Assembly: GCF_050436995.1 (NCBI RefSeq)
Contig: NC_134754.1
Coordinates: forward strand, 9,665,001 to 9,729,000
DNA length: 64,000 nt
From: Anticarsia gemmatalis
Taxonomy: Eukaryota; Arthropoda; Insecta; Lepidoptera; Erebidae
Direction of reading: 5' to 3'
Shown: positions 23,945 through 33,843 of the stretch, piece by piece
Layout of the letters: each line of letters begins with the position of its first letter
Position numbering within the stretch: the stretch's first letter is position 1
Made by a program: the position numbers and the translations under genes
Notes under the pieces: model-generated
What the model was told of the DNA's origin: nothing
The model's database searches: none
Seen by the model: only the letters and a program-made list of their open reading frames with translations

Positions 23945-25794
23945 GGTTTTGACAACCCGTCAATGCGTGAAGGTACCTACTGTTCGTAAAGTGCTGACAA
24001 ATGGCATACGCTTGTGTAATATGCCTATATTATTTGATTTGGGGCAATAGCAAGGTCACTCATAATTTTAACGCTTATAGAATCCGGAAAAGAGTTGAAT
24101 TCGATATGAAAATGAAATGCGCATAAATGGACAACCTAAGTCATAATTGAGTACTGTCCACAACCTGTACTTATATGCCTGAGTTATCAAACGATATTTT
24201 TTCCTCATTCTTATATTTTTGTACTGACAAACTTTTCTCGTTTAATTCCTCATGAAACTAATCCGTTGTAACGCCGCTATCAGATATCACAAACACTAAT
24301 TTGCTATGTACACATCAGTAATCAAAGTCTAGTGCTCCATACATCACGGCCTCAAGTACACTGTCAGATCGCGCGGGATTATTCGCATCGTGTGTAATTA
24401 CACTAAGCCTAATCACTGCTTGATACGTACTGATGGTTGTTTCGATTCAATATTGTAATTTGAACGCATCTTGAACTAACAGCGGCTCTCCGAAAAACAT
24501 AAAAAAATTTGAGAGTTCATGATTTTGGGAGAGTCTCACTTTTTTGAATGTGGCAGATAATATATCTGCTTATTAAAGTAGCAGGAAACATACTGTGGTA
24601 TCCATAAAATCTCTGATATCTAATGGATTTTTGGAAGTGGTAAACACTAACATTGGACGTAGACATTATTGTCAATTTTTTTTCATACAATACAATGAGC
24701 AAGTAGATGCTATGAAAGTATTTTATAAGGTCAAGAGTCTTTTACTTAAAACTTAGCGAGCTCAAGAATAAATAAATAATGATTATTACGTTTATACATA
24801 CAAAACTAAGCTCGGGACTTAATGGACTATTAATAACGAGATTTCTTTATTAAAAACTTATCAGTAGATTTAAGGTAAGTAAGCTAAAGAATATCTTATT
24901 AATAAATGCCCAACTAACAAAAGTATTTATAAATAGTTACGGAGACCTACAAAAACAATATAGAGCTTAAATTTAGATGTACATATTTCTGGTTCATGTT
25001 ATATCTCTTGGGTCCTAATGTTAATTTGCATAGGGACCACAGACTCGGGTGTTATCACAGACCCACGTTAATCGGATAAGAACATTTCATATTTACTGCT
25101 CACATATTCGATGTGAGACTTTATTCCTCGTATCAAATTAGAACCTTTATCTGAAACAGGTACAAAATCCCTTTTTGTTTGAAAATTATGAATCTTAAAT
25201 GTTAATGGACTGTCGTAACAAGTAATTTAACAAGTATGAAGAAACTGGTTTTATACTTTACTTAACTTTAAAAATGCTTTTATAACGTTTAATATTTGAA
25301 AATCAAATATCCTTTAGTTAAACTTTTTAATTAAAACAAGGCACACGTTACATCATTTTCATAACATACTCTACATCAAAATACATAATCGAAACGTGTA
25401 AAAAAAAACATACAGTCGAATTGAAAACCTCCTCCTTTTTTTAAAGTCGGTTATAAAAAACTTTCTTTTTACCGGATCATACAATAACTACGTATAACCA
25501 TGAGGCGTCATCTTTCATTAAAGAAGGGTATAACCTCATAATTACAGTTATTTTTATAACGCGGAAGCACTTAATTTTCACGTAGCAACCCGAAATTGTA
25601 AATACCTATTATAATCACGTTACGGAAGGCAAATCGAGCCTCCCAATTTCCCCTCTTTGATATCATAGGAAATCGAAATACCGACGTTTTATGATTGCGC
25701 TTCCATTTACACTGTTCGTGCGAAAATCAAGACAGACAATGGTGATTGCAATGTTTGACAAAACAATGTAAAAGATAATGATATTATCTTATAA
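23945..25794. other. Intron-like stretch upstream of the LINE
   Basis: AT-rich. A block at 24340-24440 is richer in GC and contains TAATCACTG-type homeodomain words. The 18-base repeat shared with 20785 lies at 25656-25673. No ORF1 of a LINE is found here, which supports 5' truncation of the element that follows. Confidence 0.35.
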
Positions 25795-25851
25795 ACAAAT
25801 TTTCAATTTAGACAACTTATACATATATGCTTCTCAACAGGACGTAGGACA

Positions 25852-28293
25852 ATGGATAAACAGCTAGGCTCATTAAATTTAGTACATCAAAACATACAAG
25901 GTTTATCCAGCAAGGAATTAGAAGTAGAATTGTTTTTACAAAAACATAATGTAGGTATTTTCTGTGTGACTGAGCATTGGCTACACACTGAACAAATAGC
26001 AATAAACAATGAGTTTTATACAATTATTAGTGCGTATATTAGGAACAAAGCTAGACATGGTGGTTCACTGATTATGGTAGCTAACAGTATTAAATGTAAA
26101 GAACGTAGGGACATAGTTAATTTGTCCATAGAACGCACAGCTGAGGTTTCCTGTGTCGAGTTAGAGCGACACATAGTAGTTTGTATATATAGACCACCAA
26201 ATAGTGAGTTTACTTTATTTGAGTCGATAATGGAGGACATATTAAAGCGTTTAAGTATAAGCAACAAGTATGTAGTAGTGTGTGGTGATTTTAATGTAAA
26301 TTTACTTGAGCAATCTTCGACTAGTACGAGACTTAAGTCATTATTTAAATCATTTAATTTAGTTTTTTTATTTAATGAGCCCACTAGAATCACTGCACAT
26401 TCTGCTACATGCTTGGACAATATATTCTGCAACTGCGAATGCTTAGGTAGGGAAATCTTAAGTGAATTAACATCGGACCATTGTGGACAGAAGGCTATAT
26501 TTCCTGTTAGGGTAGATAATAGGTTAAAGAAAATTACTTGTAGGCCTATTACTAGGGATCGTTTAGTATTATTTAATAGTGAGATAGCTAGTGCTATGAC
26601 GAAGTTAGACGACACCGAAGAACACCCGGATAACCTTTACACATCGTTATTCAACGTTATTGAATCCAAGTTCAAAACTATCTTCAAAGAGAAAACCATA
26701 CTAGATAACAATAGAAAACTCAAATTTTGCGATTGGGCGACAGCAGGTATTTATAAAAGTAGAGCTAGGTTGTATGAGCTTTATTCCATGAAACAGTTCA
26801 ATTTTAATCCTAAATTTCTTGAATACGTTAGGAACTATTCAAAAATTTTTAAGAGAACTTGTGTTGCTGCTAAATCCTTACACTTAAGCAACAAAATTAA
26901 AAGCTCAGACAATACGATCAAAACCACATGGAATATCATTAACAACGAAACAGGTCGTGCTATCCAGCGCGAAAATAATTTTGAACTGAAAGTAAATGAC
27001 ACGGTTATCACCAACAACTTAGAGGTTGCTCAGACGTTCAATACTTTCTTCGCTGATATTCCCACAGCTACAACTAGCTCCTTGAATTCCTGTCCTGCCA
27101 AGGCAGAATGTTTACTTCGAAATAGTGTAGAAGAGTGTGGTAGTGTTTTTTTCTTCAAACATATCAACTCTAATGATGTAGTTAAGGCTTTTAGGTCGCT
27201 CAACTCCAAAAAAACACCTGACCTCTGGGGCATCTCTGTTAAATTAGTAGAAAGTATCATCCTGGAAATAGCCCCCCATTTGGCTTTAATATTTAATAGG
27301 TGCGTAGATGCTGGTGTGTTTCCGGACTTAATGAAACACAGTAAAGTAGTACCACTCTTTAAGAAGGGATCTAAGAGTGAGCCCAGCAATTTCAGGCCCA
27401 TTTCCATCTTGCCTGCGGTTAGCAAAATCTTCGAAAAGGTCATATTAGAGCAGCTCGAAAGTCACTTTAACTCGAATCAGCTATTTCATGGTAAACAGTA
27501 TGGTTTCACAAAGGGTAGGTCAACGATCGATGCAGGTATTTCGCTCGTCAAGCTTATCTATGATGCTTGGGAGACATCCCAGGATGCCATTGGGGTGTTC
27601 TGCGATCTCTCCAAAGCATTTGACTGTGTCCAACATAATACGCTCCTTAGGAAACTAAACCACTACGGAATTAGGGATACAGCGCTCGATTTACTTGCGT
27701 CATATTTGAGTAATAGGATTCAACGAGTAGATATCAATGGTGTAAGGTCTTCAGGTTCAGCAGTTTCTCTCGGCGTGCCTCAGGGTTCGATACTCGGTCC
27801 GTTTCTTTTTCTCGTATATATAAACGATCTCCCCTTTCAGGTGCAGGACTTATGTGATATTATATTATTTGCAGATGACACTTCACTCATTTTTAAAGTA
27901 GATCGTTCGAAGTCTTGTTTTATTGATATCAATAGTATTCTTGAACAGGTCCACAACTGGTTCACTTGTAATAATCTGTTATTAAATTCTAACAAAACTA
28001 AGTGCATTAGGTTCACTATGCCCAACGCGAGGAATTTAGGTACTAACATAGTCGTAAATGGGCAAACTATCGATTTGGTAGATTCGGCAACTTTTTTAGG
28101 TATCAGTCTGGATAGCAAGCTCCAATGGGGCACTCAAATAGCGCATCTCTCGGGGAGACTCAGCTCCGCCGCGTACGCAATCAGAAAAGTAAGACAGTTT
28201 GCTGGTGTGGATGCGGCAAGACTGGTTTACTTTAGTTATTTTCACAGCGTCATGTCCTACGGTATATTACTGTGGGGTGGGGTAGGCTGCTGA
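25852..28293 (+). CDS. LINE ORF2: endonuclease and reverse transcriptase
   Basis: This 813-codon frame nicks target DNA and reverse-transcribes the element RNA. The N-terminal AP-type endonuclease (about residues 8-225) has N14, E41, the YRPPN at 113-117, GDFN at 145-148, LDN at 188-190 and SDH at 208-210. The reverse transcriptase (about 470-740) has FCDLSKAFD with catalytic D585, the GVPQGSILGP block and FADD with D675 and D676, so all visible catalytic residues are present. The ATG at 25852 is the first in a frame open from 25795; the native start may lie upstream of the truncation. The frame ends early at a TGA after YGILLWGG. The rest of the C-terminus continues in the next frame, so a net one-base gain (or loss of two) occurred near 28275-28293. 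CR1/Jockey group is from motif style; the clade is not settled. Confidence 0.92.
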   Translation: MDKQLGSLNLVHQNIQGLSSKELEVELFLQKHNVGIFCVTEHWLHTEQIAINNEFYTIISAYIRNKARHGGSLIMVANSIKCKERRDIVNLSIERTAEVSCVELERHIVVCIYRPPNSEFTLFESIMEDILKRLSISNKYVVVCGDFNVNLLEQSSTSTRLKSLFKSFNLVFLFNEPTRITAHSATCLDNIFCNCECLGREILSELTSDHCGQKAIFPVRVDNRLKKITCRPITRDRLVLFNSEIASAMTKLDDTEEHPDNLYTSLFNVIESKFKTIFKEKTILDNNRKLKFCDWATAGIYKSRARLYELYSMKQFNFNPKFLEYVRNYSKIFKRTCVAAKSLHLSNKIKSSDNTIKTTWNIINNETGRAIQRENNFELKVNDTVITNNLEVAQTFNTFFADIPTATTSSLNSCPAKAECLLRNSVEECGSVFFFKHINSNDVVKAFRSLNSKKTPDLWGISVKLVESIILEIAPHLALIFNRCVDAGVFPDLMKHSKVVPLFKKGSKSEPSNFRPISILPAVSKIFEKVILEQLESHFNSNQLFHGKQYGFTKGRSTIDAGISLVKLIYDAWETSQDAIGVFCDLSKAFDCVQHNTLLRKLNHYGIRDTALDLLASYLSNRIQRVDINGVRSSGSAVSLGVPQGSILGPFLFLVYINDLPFQVQDLCDIILFADDTSLIFKVDRSKSCFIDINSILEQVHNWFTCNNLLLNSNKTKCIRFTMPNARNLGTNIVVNGQTIDLVDSATFLGISLDSKLQWGTQIAHLSGRLSSAAYAIRKVRQFAGVDAARLVYFSYFHSVMSYGILLWGGVGC

Positions 28294-28705
28294 TATAGAT
28301 GTTATTTTTGTCCTTCAAAAAAGAGCTATCCGTGCAATTTATAGTTTAGGAGCGCGAGACTCCTTGAGAGAGCTTTTTGGGCAGATAGGGATACTGACGG
28401 TGTCATCACAGTATGTGCTTGCAAACTTGTTGTATATAAAACAAAATTTAGGGACTTTCGCAACAAATAGCGATAGACACAATTACAACACTAGAAACAG
28501 ACACAAATTAGTAGGTCCCCATCATCGTTTACACAAGGTGCACAATTCGTTTGTAGGTCTCGGCATTCGTTTCTTCAACAAGCTTCCAAAGCACATCATG
28601 GATTTACCCCTGCCAAAATTCAAAGTTGCTGTTAAGGAACATCTCGTTAGGAAAGCTTATTACAGAATTGATGAGTATCTAAACGACAATAGCTCTTGGG
28701 ATTAG
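28294..28705 (+). pseudogene. C-terminal part of LINE ORF2, out of frame
   Basis: In the frame shifted by one relative to the main ORF, the sequence reads on from ADIDVIFVLQKRAIRAIY through LRELFGQIGILTVSSQYVL to a TAG at 28703. This is the usual C-terminal region after the reverse transcriptase in this LINE group. A TAG lies in this frame just before the ADID, in the GGGGTAGG stretch, so the break needs more than one simple base change or the alignment there is uncertain. There is no need for a separate start codon; it is a broken extension. Confidence 0.8.
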
Positions 28706-29235
28706 TCGCTCGCTTGATTAGGATTCTTTGAAATTAGGGAACTTTGCCATAAATTGTATAAACTCAGTAGCAGTAGGTCTAAATATTGTAAAATATGGGC
28801 AATTAATGATGCAAATAGGTGATGTTACGTACAATTTGATGTTATTCATAAAACTGTCACTTTCTTCTTTTATAATGTTCACAACCAGTGTGCTCACTTG
28901 CTGCCCATATTCTTATTATCACATGCTAGTAGGTGCTCCCAACATACGGTATGATCAGAGACTAATAAATAACCTAGCTATGTTCATTTAACTTAATTGA
29001 CGTTTAGTCTATATCGCTGATTGTTGGCAGCTCCTCGCATGATCAATTATTGTATCAACCACATTGTAAAACTTTTGGCGATTGAAAAGAGTGGCCGTGA
29101 GTTTCTCGCTAGCTCTTCTCATAAGGCTCTACCCCCTTTCCGAGCTAGTGGTAGATTCAGTAATTGTAACGACTATCATAAGTGTCAATATTTGACCTAA
29201 ATGAATAAATGATTTGATTTTGATTTTGATTTTGA
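28706..29235 (+). other. LINE 3' untranslated region and tail
   Basis: About 500 non-coding bases after the stop, then AATAAA at 29204 and TTTTGA units to 29235. Such short tandem tails are typical of LINEs that reverse-transcribe from a 3' repeat rather than from poly(A). Confidence 0.7.
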
Positions 29236-29328
29236 ACATTACGACACTATATTATATACTATACGAAGATCAAAACTAAGTAACTACAACAATAACTGTT
29301 GTCTTACTACTGGCTTACTACTGGAGCG

Positions 29329-29482
29329 TGGTCACTATCAGCTATCGAAAACAGCCTAGCTATCAGGAAATTATGTAAAAAAATCTAATCAACGAATGTA
29401 GGAGGCGCCATAGAAACAATTTTTGCTCAACATTTTAAATCTAAAATCTCGACACTTGATAGTACCGACTGTAGAATCGCGC
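29329..29482 (-). mobile_element. TA-flanked MITE family, copy C (old)
   Basis: Strongly diverged minus-strand copy. It retains GGCGCC, CATTTTAAAT, AGTACCGACTGTAGAATCGC and the arm sequence GCCTAGCTATC, which is also found in copy A. The divergence suggests it is the oldest copy here. Confidence 0.6.
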
Positions 29483-30567
29483 TTCTAGTAAAAGTAACTT
29501 GATATGAACGCATCTTATACATGCTGGAATATATCGATAATACTGACATTTAAGCGTACTTAGTTTCTGATCTACGACCCCGCCAGGCCAAAGTTAAGAC
29601 GAAGTGATAGATACGAGTATACGCCGTTTGTTGTTACAGAATAACGGAATATGAACTGGCTTAGTAGAGCAGAACACTAAAGACGGCTCTTGATTAAAAC
29701 AATAGAACGTCTAATAAGATAAGAACAAATAGGCGCCATTTTGAAAATGGGATTTTTGACAACACTCTACATGACTGCAATTCAATATTGGGGTCAGGTG
29801 GTCGATTGGCTACACTTTTATAAGCGTAGTAATATATGTACCGATCAATGGATATAAAAAAAACACCTTTCGATCTCAGAAATAAAACTTAATATTTTTC
29901 ATCATATTTATGGAATCACACAAGACAACGTTAATACGCATTAGTACAGCTAGATTTATTATATCAAATAACACTTTAAAACACAAACAAAATGCTATTT
30001 CAATACAATTACAACCCGACCTTTCCCCACACGTTATTACCAAAGCGAACATTAGCCATTAACAAAACAGCCGGTCTCGAAATAGAAACAAACCATTAAA
30101 CCCTAAATCTGTCCATTATGCCTACATTGGATTCCCATCGAAAATTCGGTTAGAATTAGCCGGAGCCAGTTAAAACCCGCGTAGAGTATTTGACAACGTT
30201 AAGCCGACATTATGGATGCTATTGGTGATGAAGGTTTGGGTTCCATTTGTTAGGAGGAGAGAGGATTAGTTGATTATAATAAGTAAGTTTTGTTTCCGGG
30301 TATGTACGGTTTAACAAAATTTACTTTTGTAAATTAGCAAAATTCTACCTTTATGCGCATTAAAATAGTGTATTTTAAATCAATACATAATAAAACATAA
30401 TACATGCTCATAGACGATATTCTCGAGTTGTCTATTTAAAACTGAACGCTCGATCAGTATTATGAGGAATAATCCTACTCACATCTTCTTTGTGTCCAAA
30501 TTTTCAACAGCTACTTTTTCTGTTCAAGAGACTGGTAAATCCATATTTTATGATTGACTGTAATAAT
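29483..30567. other. Intron-like stretch, nothing recognised
   Basis: AT-rich sequence between the MITE copy and the old LINE relic. No gene, RNA or repeat seen. Confidence 0.4.
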
Positions 30568-30663
30568 ATGTCTAAATTAAGAGTAAATTTCGTGAGGAGA
30601 TTTAATGCCGCCGTATACGTAATCAAGGAAGTACAGTTTGCTAATTTGGATCCGACAAGACTG
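30568..30663 (+). pseudogene. Relic of a LINE reverse transcriptase
   Basis: The frame reads FVRRFNAAVYVIKEV then QFANLDPTRL. This matches the layout of GRLSSAAYAIRKV, RQFAGVDAARL just after the polymerase domain of the intact LINE at 25852-28293. Sequence on both sides is too decayed to follow. It is a much older insertion of the same LINE group and the same strand. Confidence 0.65.
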
Positions 30664-33600
30664 GATACAAAAATCAATTATAACATTTCACCCGTACAAA
30701 GTTCGTTGAACCATTCCGAGCATCCCCTAGCAACGGCGACGTACCATTTAATTTCACCAAAATGTTCAATTTAAATGCAAGCTAATATACGATCGCTAAA
30801 ACATTCTCGCTTTGAAACATGTGCTGAAAGCAGACATGAACGGAAATCCGCCATGACAATGATATTATGTGCGTATTTCACTAACGTACGATCAACACTT
30901 TAGTTCATTTCATCTGTAACATGATTGAGGGAATGATAGGTAAGTAAATTAGTTTTGTTTCTTGACTAAGACATACATAAATTAATTGTAAATCCAACTC
31001 GATTGAATCAAAAAAATATTCAGAGACTAAAGAATAAAACCTATAGTTTAGATTTATTATACTTTAGTTCGGAAACTCAACTCTACTAACACAAACACAC
31101 ACTTCTATTTAATCAAAAAAATGTTCGTTATAAAAGATACAACACATATGAAAAATGAAGGCAAAAGTAAAAAGTCAGAAAGCCGGAGTGCATAAGCTTC
31201 GGTGGCGATTCATCATATTCCGTAATACACTTTTGACAAATGCGATTCTGTTCGATTTATTCCAGAATATTTCAGTACCGACATAAAGTTGTTTTGTTTG
31301 AAAACGTACTGAATTTGCGAAATGGAATTGTTTGTGAATGTAAAGATTGAAAAATATTGAAAACCAATATTTTTACTAGAACTAGGAGTAATATAACTGT
31401 TAAGATTTCATAGTATCTAATTGATGCATAACATTTTGTAATTGCAAAAAAAATGCAGCGAGCAGTATATTTTCTTCACACGTATTTTTTCTAAAAAATC
31501 GCAATGTTAACTTTAATTTGGATGAAAAAATGTATCTTGTTTAAGCTTTATACTTTGTTGGTATCGTAAATACCAAAAAACAGACAACTGAATATCAAAA
31601 TTTCACTCCAGCGAATAATGAATCAAAAAGTTAATACGCAAATAGATTTACAGCCCATTAACATACAGTTTAATTTATACTTCACTACATACAGAACCAC
31701 TCATCAATCATTTTTGTAATTGCACAATCAAAATTGAACCTAAACATTAAGAAGATAAAACAGCATTTCAAAATTTTGAAGCGTTTACGTCTAAACATCA
31801 TGCAATCCGCGCAAATTTCGTATTAGCTCATTGTGACACAAAATACTCATTATTCATGCAGATTTGGGACCAAGGTAGACGTTTAAGCGATTCTGCTAAT
31901 GTTTTATAGCGTAAATAAAATATATTTAGATTTAAGTACATAGTAATCCACGCTTTTAAGTAAATATTATTAGTTTATGAGGCCACACAGCGAATAGCTA
32001 CCGTAGAAATAATCAAAATACGTGGAAAACGTGTTATAAATTCCTGTACGACCTGCAGAATATTTTATTATAGGTCTTAAAATAGATTTAAAAACACAAA
32101 ACAGTTAACAAATAAAGAATAAACATGGCAAAAGACTGAGATGTTTGACATAATTGTATTAATATATTTTTTGAGCTTTAGCATAAATTGAAACTTGTAA
32201 TGTATAGGTATTTTCAAGCAGCCATTATCAAAACTTCTATTGATTCTAAATAATTATCTTCTCAAAACAAAATACAGACTTCTATAACATTTAAATGTTA
32301 AGTACACACTTTAGTTTTAAGAGGCAACAAAATTCTAAAGAAGCATTTGATTGTATCATTAAAGATGATGATCAAGAGAATAACAGTGGACACGTAGCAG
32401 AAAAGTAAATTGAACAAAGCAAAATCGGCGACAATTACAACGGATATAAAACATTTGAAAAGAAAATAAAGAAAGCCAAACAATGGCTTGATGAAATGAA
32501 CGAAATGAAAAACAGAAATCTTAGATATAATGCAAACATTTGGCAAGGGCAGAACAGTTTTTTGCTACATACTGACGGTATATATACGCACATGACAGAA
32601 TAGATTTATATGGCAAATCTATATACATACAATCTCATAATATATTCTCGTCTAATAAATTATGTAATAATAATACAAGTCTTCTCACAACTGATTTAAG
32701 CTAAGATTTAATAAGACTACGAATCTCCGATAATGGGATTTTTGGCTCTAATGAAACGATTTACATAAGATTTATAGCGCATGAATTTAAATTCCACGAT
32801 ATTTCAAAACGGAAAGGTATTATCACAAATACTAGTGTTATCTAAACAAGAATCGTATAATGCGTTAAATCATAAAACCTCATTCGCATTGTTCACGTCG
32901 ATGCGGGTCTCGTAAAGTCGTCGTTTGTTAATGAACCTGATGTATACCGGCTGTCTGCTACAAGAATAGAACATGTTTACCGCACGCTCGATACTGTATA
33001 CAATCTGCATCACACTCATCCCGCGGGAAATTGGTCTTAAATTTATCAGGTGCTAATATGCTTATGAATCGGGAAGGTCTGGAGCAGAATATTGTTGATT
33101 ATAAAGCTTGTACGTTGAAAAATTGTATTAGAAGCAATAAAATGAATGGCGTAGTGGTTCGACTGTTTGAAGGAAGTAATGTTTGGATGTAAGTTATTGT
33201 ATTAGTAGTCGTAGTTAGAAGATATTTTGTTTTGCCTTACTTTAATAGCCATTGGAAGCACTGAATTTATTTAGCTCTTATGCTAAAATTAACATTTTGA
33301 TTATATAAAAATCTTATCTACTACAGATAAGGGTTCTTGTTCTACATCCACAGTATTAAGTTCATTTGTAGCACTTTTATACTCGCAGAAATACCGCGTT
33401 CTAGTAAAAGGTGTGTGTTCTTATTAACAATTCCGAATATGACATCATCAAGACACGTACTAAGTTTAACGACAATAAACAATACGGCGCGACTTTGGCA
33501 TGGGAACGACATAATCTTAATTATAGTACCGATTATTGCCTCCGCCATTATTTCCTCTCCATACATTGCGCTGTTCGTTATAAAGTCTTCAGAATCCGCG

Positions 33601-33667
33601 GCTCGACTGACTGTTACTGATATGCATTTACGCGCAGTATATTCCGAGCTTCCGAAACAAAAGGTGT
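30664..33667. other. Intron-like stretch upstream of exon c
   Basis: AT-rich. From 33337 to 33714 several overlapping frames are open on both strands, which is more likely compositional than coding. A TTATAAAG lies near 33580. Nothing else recognised. Confidence 0.35.
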
Positions 33668-33737
33668 TCAGTGTGTGCTGTGTACTGTGTAAATGTAAAA
33701 TAGTATCTATTTAGAAGTGAATAAAGTATAAATCAAA
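33668..33737 (+). promoter_or_regulatory. Possible initiator and 5' leader of exon c
   Basis: TCAGT at 33668-33672 matches the arthropod initiator. If transcription starts at its A (33670), the leader to the ATG at 33738 is 68 bases. The nearest TATA-like word (near 33580) is too far upstream, so this would be a TATA-less promoter. Confidence 0.35.
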
Positions 33738-33843
33738 ATGTCAGTGAATATCGATATGGAGAACTTCTCGAGGAAGAAGAATCTGCGACGAAGAACACTG
33801 AACACTATCAAATCTGCTGTGACAGCGTTGAAACAAATTGCTA
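33738..33843 (+). CDS. Alternative N-terminal exon c of an unidentified gene
   Basis: An ATG at 33738 in a good context (CAAAATG) opens 35 codons plus one base to the donor GCTA|GTAAGT, phase 1, the same phase as the exons ending at 10727 and 17401. A second in-frame ATG is codon 7. Residues 12-19 are strongly basic (RKKNLRRR). The last 20 residues form an amphipathic basic segment ending ALKQIA, shorter and less aromatic than in exons a and b but in the same place. There is no signal peptide or full membrane span. The likely reading is an alternative first exon giving a distinct cytoplasmic N-terminus. The gene is not recognised. Confidence 0.65.

Larger units (their letters stand above)
25795..29235 (+). 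mobile_element. 5'-truncated CR1/Jockey-group LINE retrotransposon
   Basis: The element comprises an ORF2-type gene (endonuclease plus reverse transcriptase), a 3' untranslated region from 28706, an AATAAA at 29204-29209 and a tail of TTTTGA repeats ending near 29235. No ORF1 precedes it, so it is probably cut at the 5' end. The open frame runs back to 25795, and the true junction is not resolved. I found no target-site duplication by eye. The long intact frame says the insertion is young. It lies on the same strand as the host exons, so its polyadenylation signal could interfere with long pre-mRNAs. Confidence 0.85.

Noticed and set aside
26016..28133. Antisense open frames inside the LINE
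   Set aside because: They are shadows of the 813-codon sense frame and have no motifs of their own.
33337..33714. A 125-residue protein before exon c
   Set aside because: It starts at TTG, overlaps open frames on both strands, and covers the likely promoter of exon c.
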